A stretch of DNA of 40,638 nucleotides, taken from Chara braunii. Taxonomy: Eukaryota; Streptophyta; Charophyceae; Charales; Characeae. The notes below the pieces were generated by a model that was given only the letters and a program-made list of their open reading frames with translations, had not been told where the DNA came from and made no database searches. The stretch's first letter is position 1. Every line of letters begins with the position of its first letter. Positions 39,633 to 40,638 of the stretch are shown here, piece after piece. The translations under genes were made by a program, and so were the position numbers. Where the stretch lies: contig BFEA01000085.1 in NCBI GenBank assembly GCA_003427395.1, forward strand, positions 2,933,196 to 2,973,833, given 5' to 3'.

Positions 39633-40638
39633 AGTCGGGGAGCAGCCCGACAATTTCGTTTGGTGTGATCATGCGGTGAGTCGCCGTTGCTGCGCGTCCT
39701 CTTGACCGAGCAGATTGCTGGGCGCTGCGTTATGAGGGCAGAAGGGGGGGGCGGACTGGCCAGAGTTGTCGAAGCTGCGAAGGACAGATCACGGTGACTA
39801 CAGGTCGCCCCATAGCAGCAACAAGCGAGGTACCCGAGGCTGCACTAGTAGCAACAGGTGGGGTATCGCATNCTGCGCTAGCAGCAAGAGGCAAGGCAGG
39901 GGAGCTACGGGGCAGAGACGGGGAACAAAGGTGGGCGAAGAAAGGAGGGACGAACCAGGACGGGTTTCTGCGTAAGGTGCATACAAACGAGGGTGAATCT
40001 AGCCACTGGGCTGCGCCAGGTGCACATGGGGAGAAGGAATGAGCTATGGCTATGGAGTGAGTGAGTGGAGGTCGAAAACATGAAGCCCGCCTGATTTCCG
40101 ATGAAATTGGGTGGGGGAGGAAGTGATTTCGAGGTTTCAGGGCCGGACGAACCAAATTTTGGAGTCAGTTTTAGTGGAAAATCAGTATAGAAAGAGTTAG
40201 TAAAGAATGAGGTTGCGCGGTGATGGCGGGAGGGAGAATGAACGAGGGCAAAAAACTCATATCTCGCTCGTTCCTTGACGGATTTGAGCGGGGAAAGATG
40301 TTAAACATAGGTTTTGGGATGCTGTGAGTTGATTGCTCACAGCGGAATTGGAGTTTGGGCAGCCAGTCTACAGGTATGGGCACTGGTGGCTGCGTGGGAG
40401 AAATGGTAATGCATTTTTCCATATTCTAGTGCGATATACATTCTGTTCCTTTTGTGCTTTTTTTTTGTGTGTTCCGTTGGCATCAGGGTGTTGACGCTGG
40501 TGGTGATCGTGTTGGCGGTAAGATTTATTGTTATAATAGCTGCGCACTCTTTGCCATTATGTCCACTGCCGTGATCAACCCATCGATCGCGAGAGGCTAA
40601 CCGAGCGGCCTGTTAGCTGGCTCCTTCCGAAGCTTCGT
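39633..40638. other. gene-less stretch with a short tandem repeat
   Basis: It includes one ambiguous base (39872). No gene is supported, and short frames on both strands overlap without conserved motifs. Confidence 0.4.
39815..39893 (+). repeat. 33-bp tandem repeat, about 2.4 units
   Basis: Units start at 39815, 39848 and 39881 and share GCAGCAACA near their start and CTGCACTA or CTGCGCTA at their end. The 33-bp period equals 11 codons, and one frame is open through all units, so it may be a fragment of a coding repeat. Confidence 0.65.

Noticed and set aside
1-40638. CRISPR array, bacterial operon or rRNA genes
   Set aside because: No spaced identical repeats, no ribosome binding sites or compact gene order, and no rRNA-like sequence anywhere.

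Overview
The window is eukaryotic nuclear DNA that looks like a transposon graveyard from a plant or streptophyte-alga genome. Chromodomain Ty3/gypsy elements, plant-type LINE remnants, tRNA-derived SINEs, snRNA retrocopies, several families of short inverted-repeat DNA elements and long (CT)n/(CA)n microsatellites all point that way. A charophyte such as Chara is a guess from overall character, not something the sequence proves. I see no intact cellular gene. The best non-transposon candidate is one minus-strand reading frame at 32545-32904.

Layout. 1-7110: a decayed Ty3/gypsy chromovirus (gag, protease, RT/RNase H, integrase, chromodomain, 3' LTR) whose 5' LTR lies outside the window. 7715-9490: a U2 snRNA-headed retrocopy, a 410-bp inverted-repeat element, a tRNA-like SINE ending in (CA)n, and a U6 snRNA-headed chimeric retrocopy with a 12-bp target duplication. 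10614-11613: LINE ORF2 debris split by a repeat with inverted arms. 11656-12728: a block of diverged interleaved direct repeats. 13204-19635: a second Ty3/gypsy element with gag, pol and 3' LTR, ending at a (GA)n run and a 138-bp assembly gap. 20714-27628: LINE remnants (one covering most of the RT and the C-terminal zinc-binding region), SINEs and inverted-repeat elements, partly nested. 28400-32540: microsatellites, homopolymers and low-complexity sequence. 32545-36056: a possible exon, three classes of short DNA element, and two recent tandem duplications. 36856-39632: more SINE-like units and a second U6-derived sequence. The last kilobase has only a short coding-type tandem repeat.

The most interesting pattern is a set of short DNA elements (8195-8604, 21802-22236, 23372-23772, 24131-24275, 33664-33998, probably 23817-24361 and about 33195-33607). 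They end in variants of GGGCCTCGC, and five of them are flanked by 3-bp target duplications (TTT, TCT, TTA, ACA, TAA). Each is filled with its own short word repeated in both orientations. This suggests one superfamily of non-autonomous transposons whose internal binding words diversified lineage by lineage.

The second theme is promiscuous retroposition. U2 and U6 snRNA heads and several tRNA-like heads were copied with differing tails (TAAA, TAA, A-rich, T-rich, possibly CA or GA), presumably by the LINE machinery whose decayed copies are interspersed. Functionally the window is parasitic DNA. Nearly all reading frames carry stops and frameshifts.
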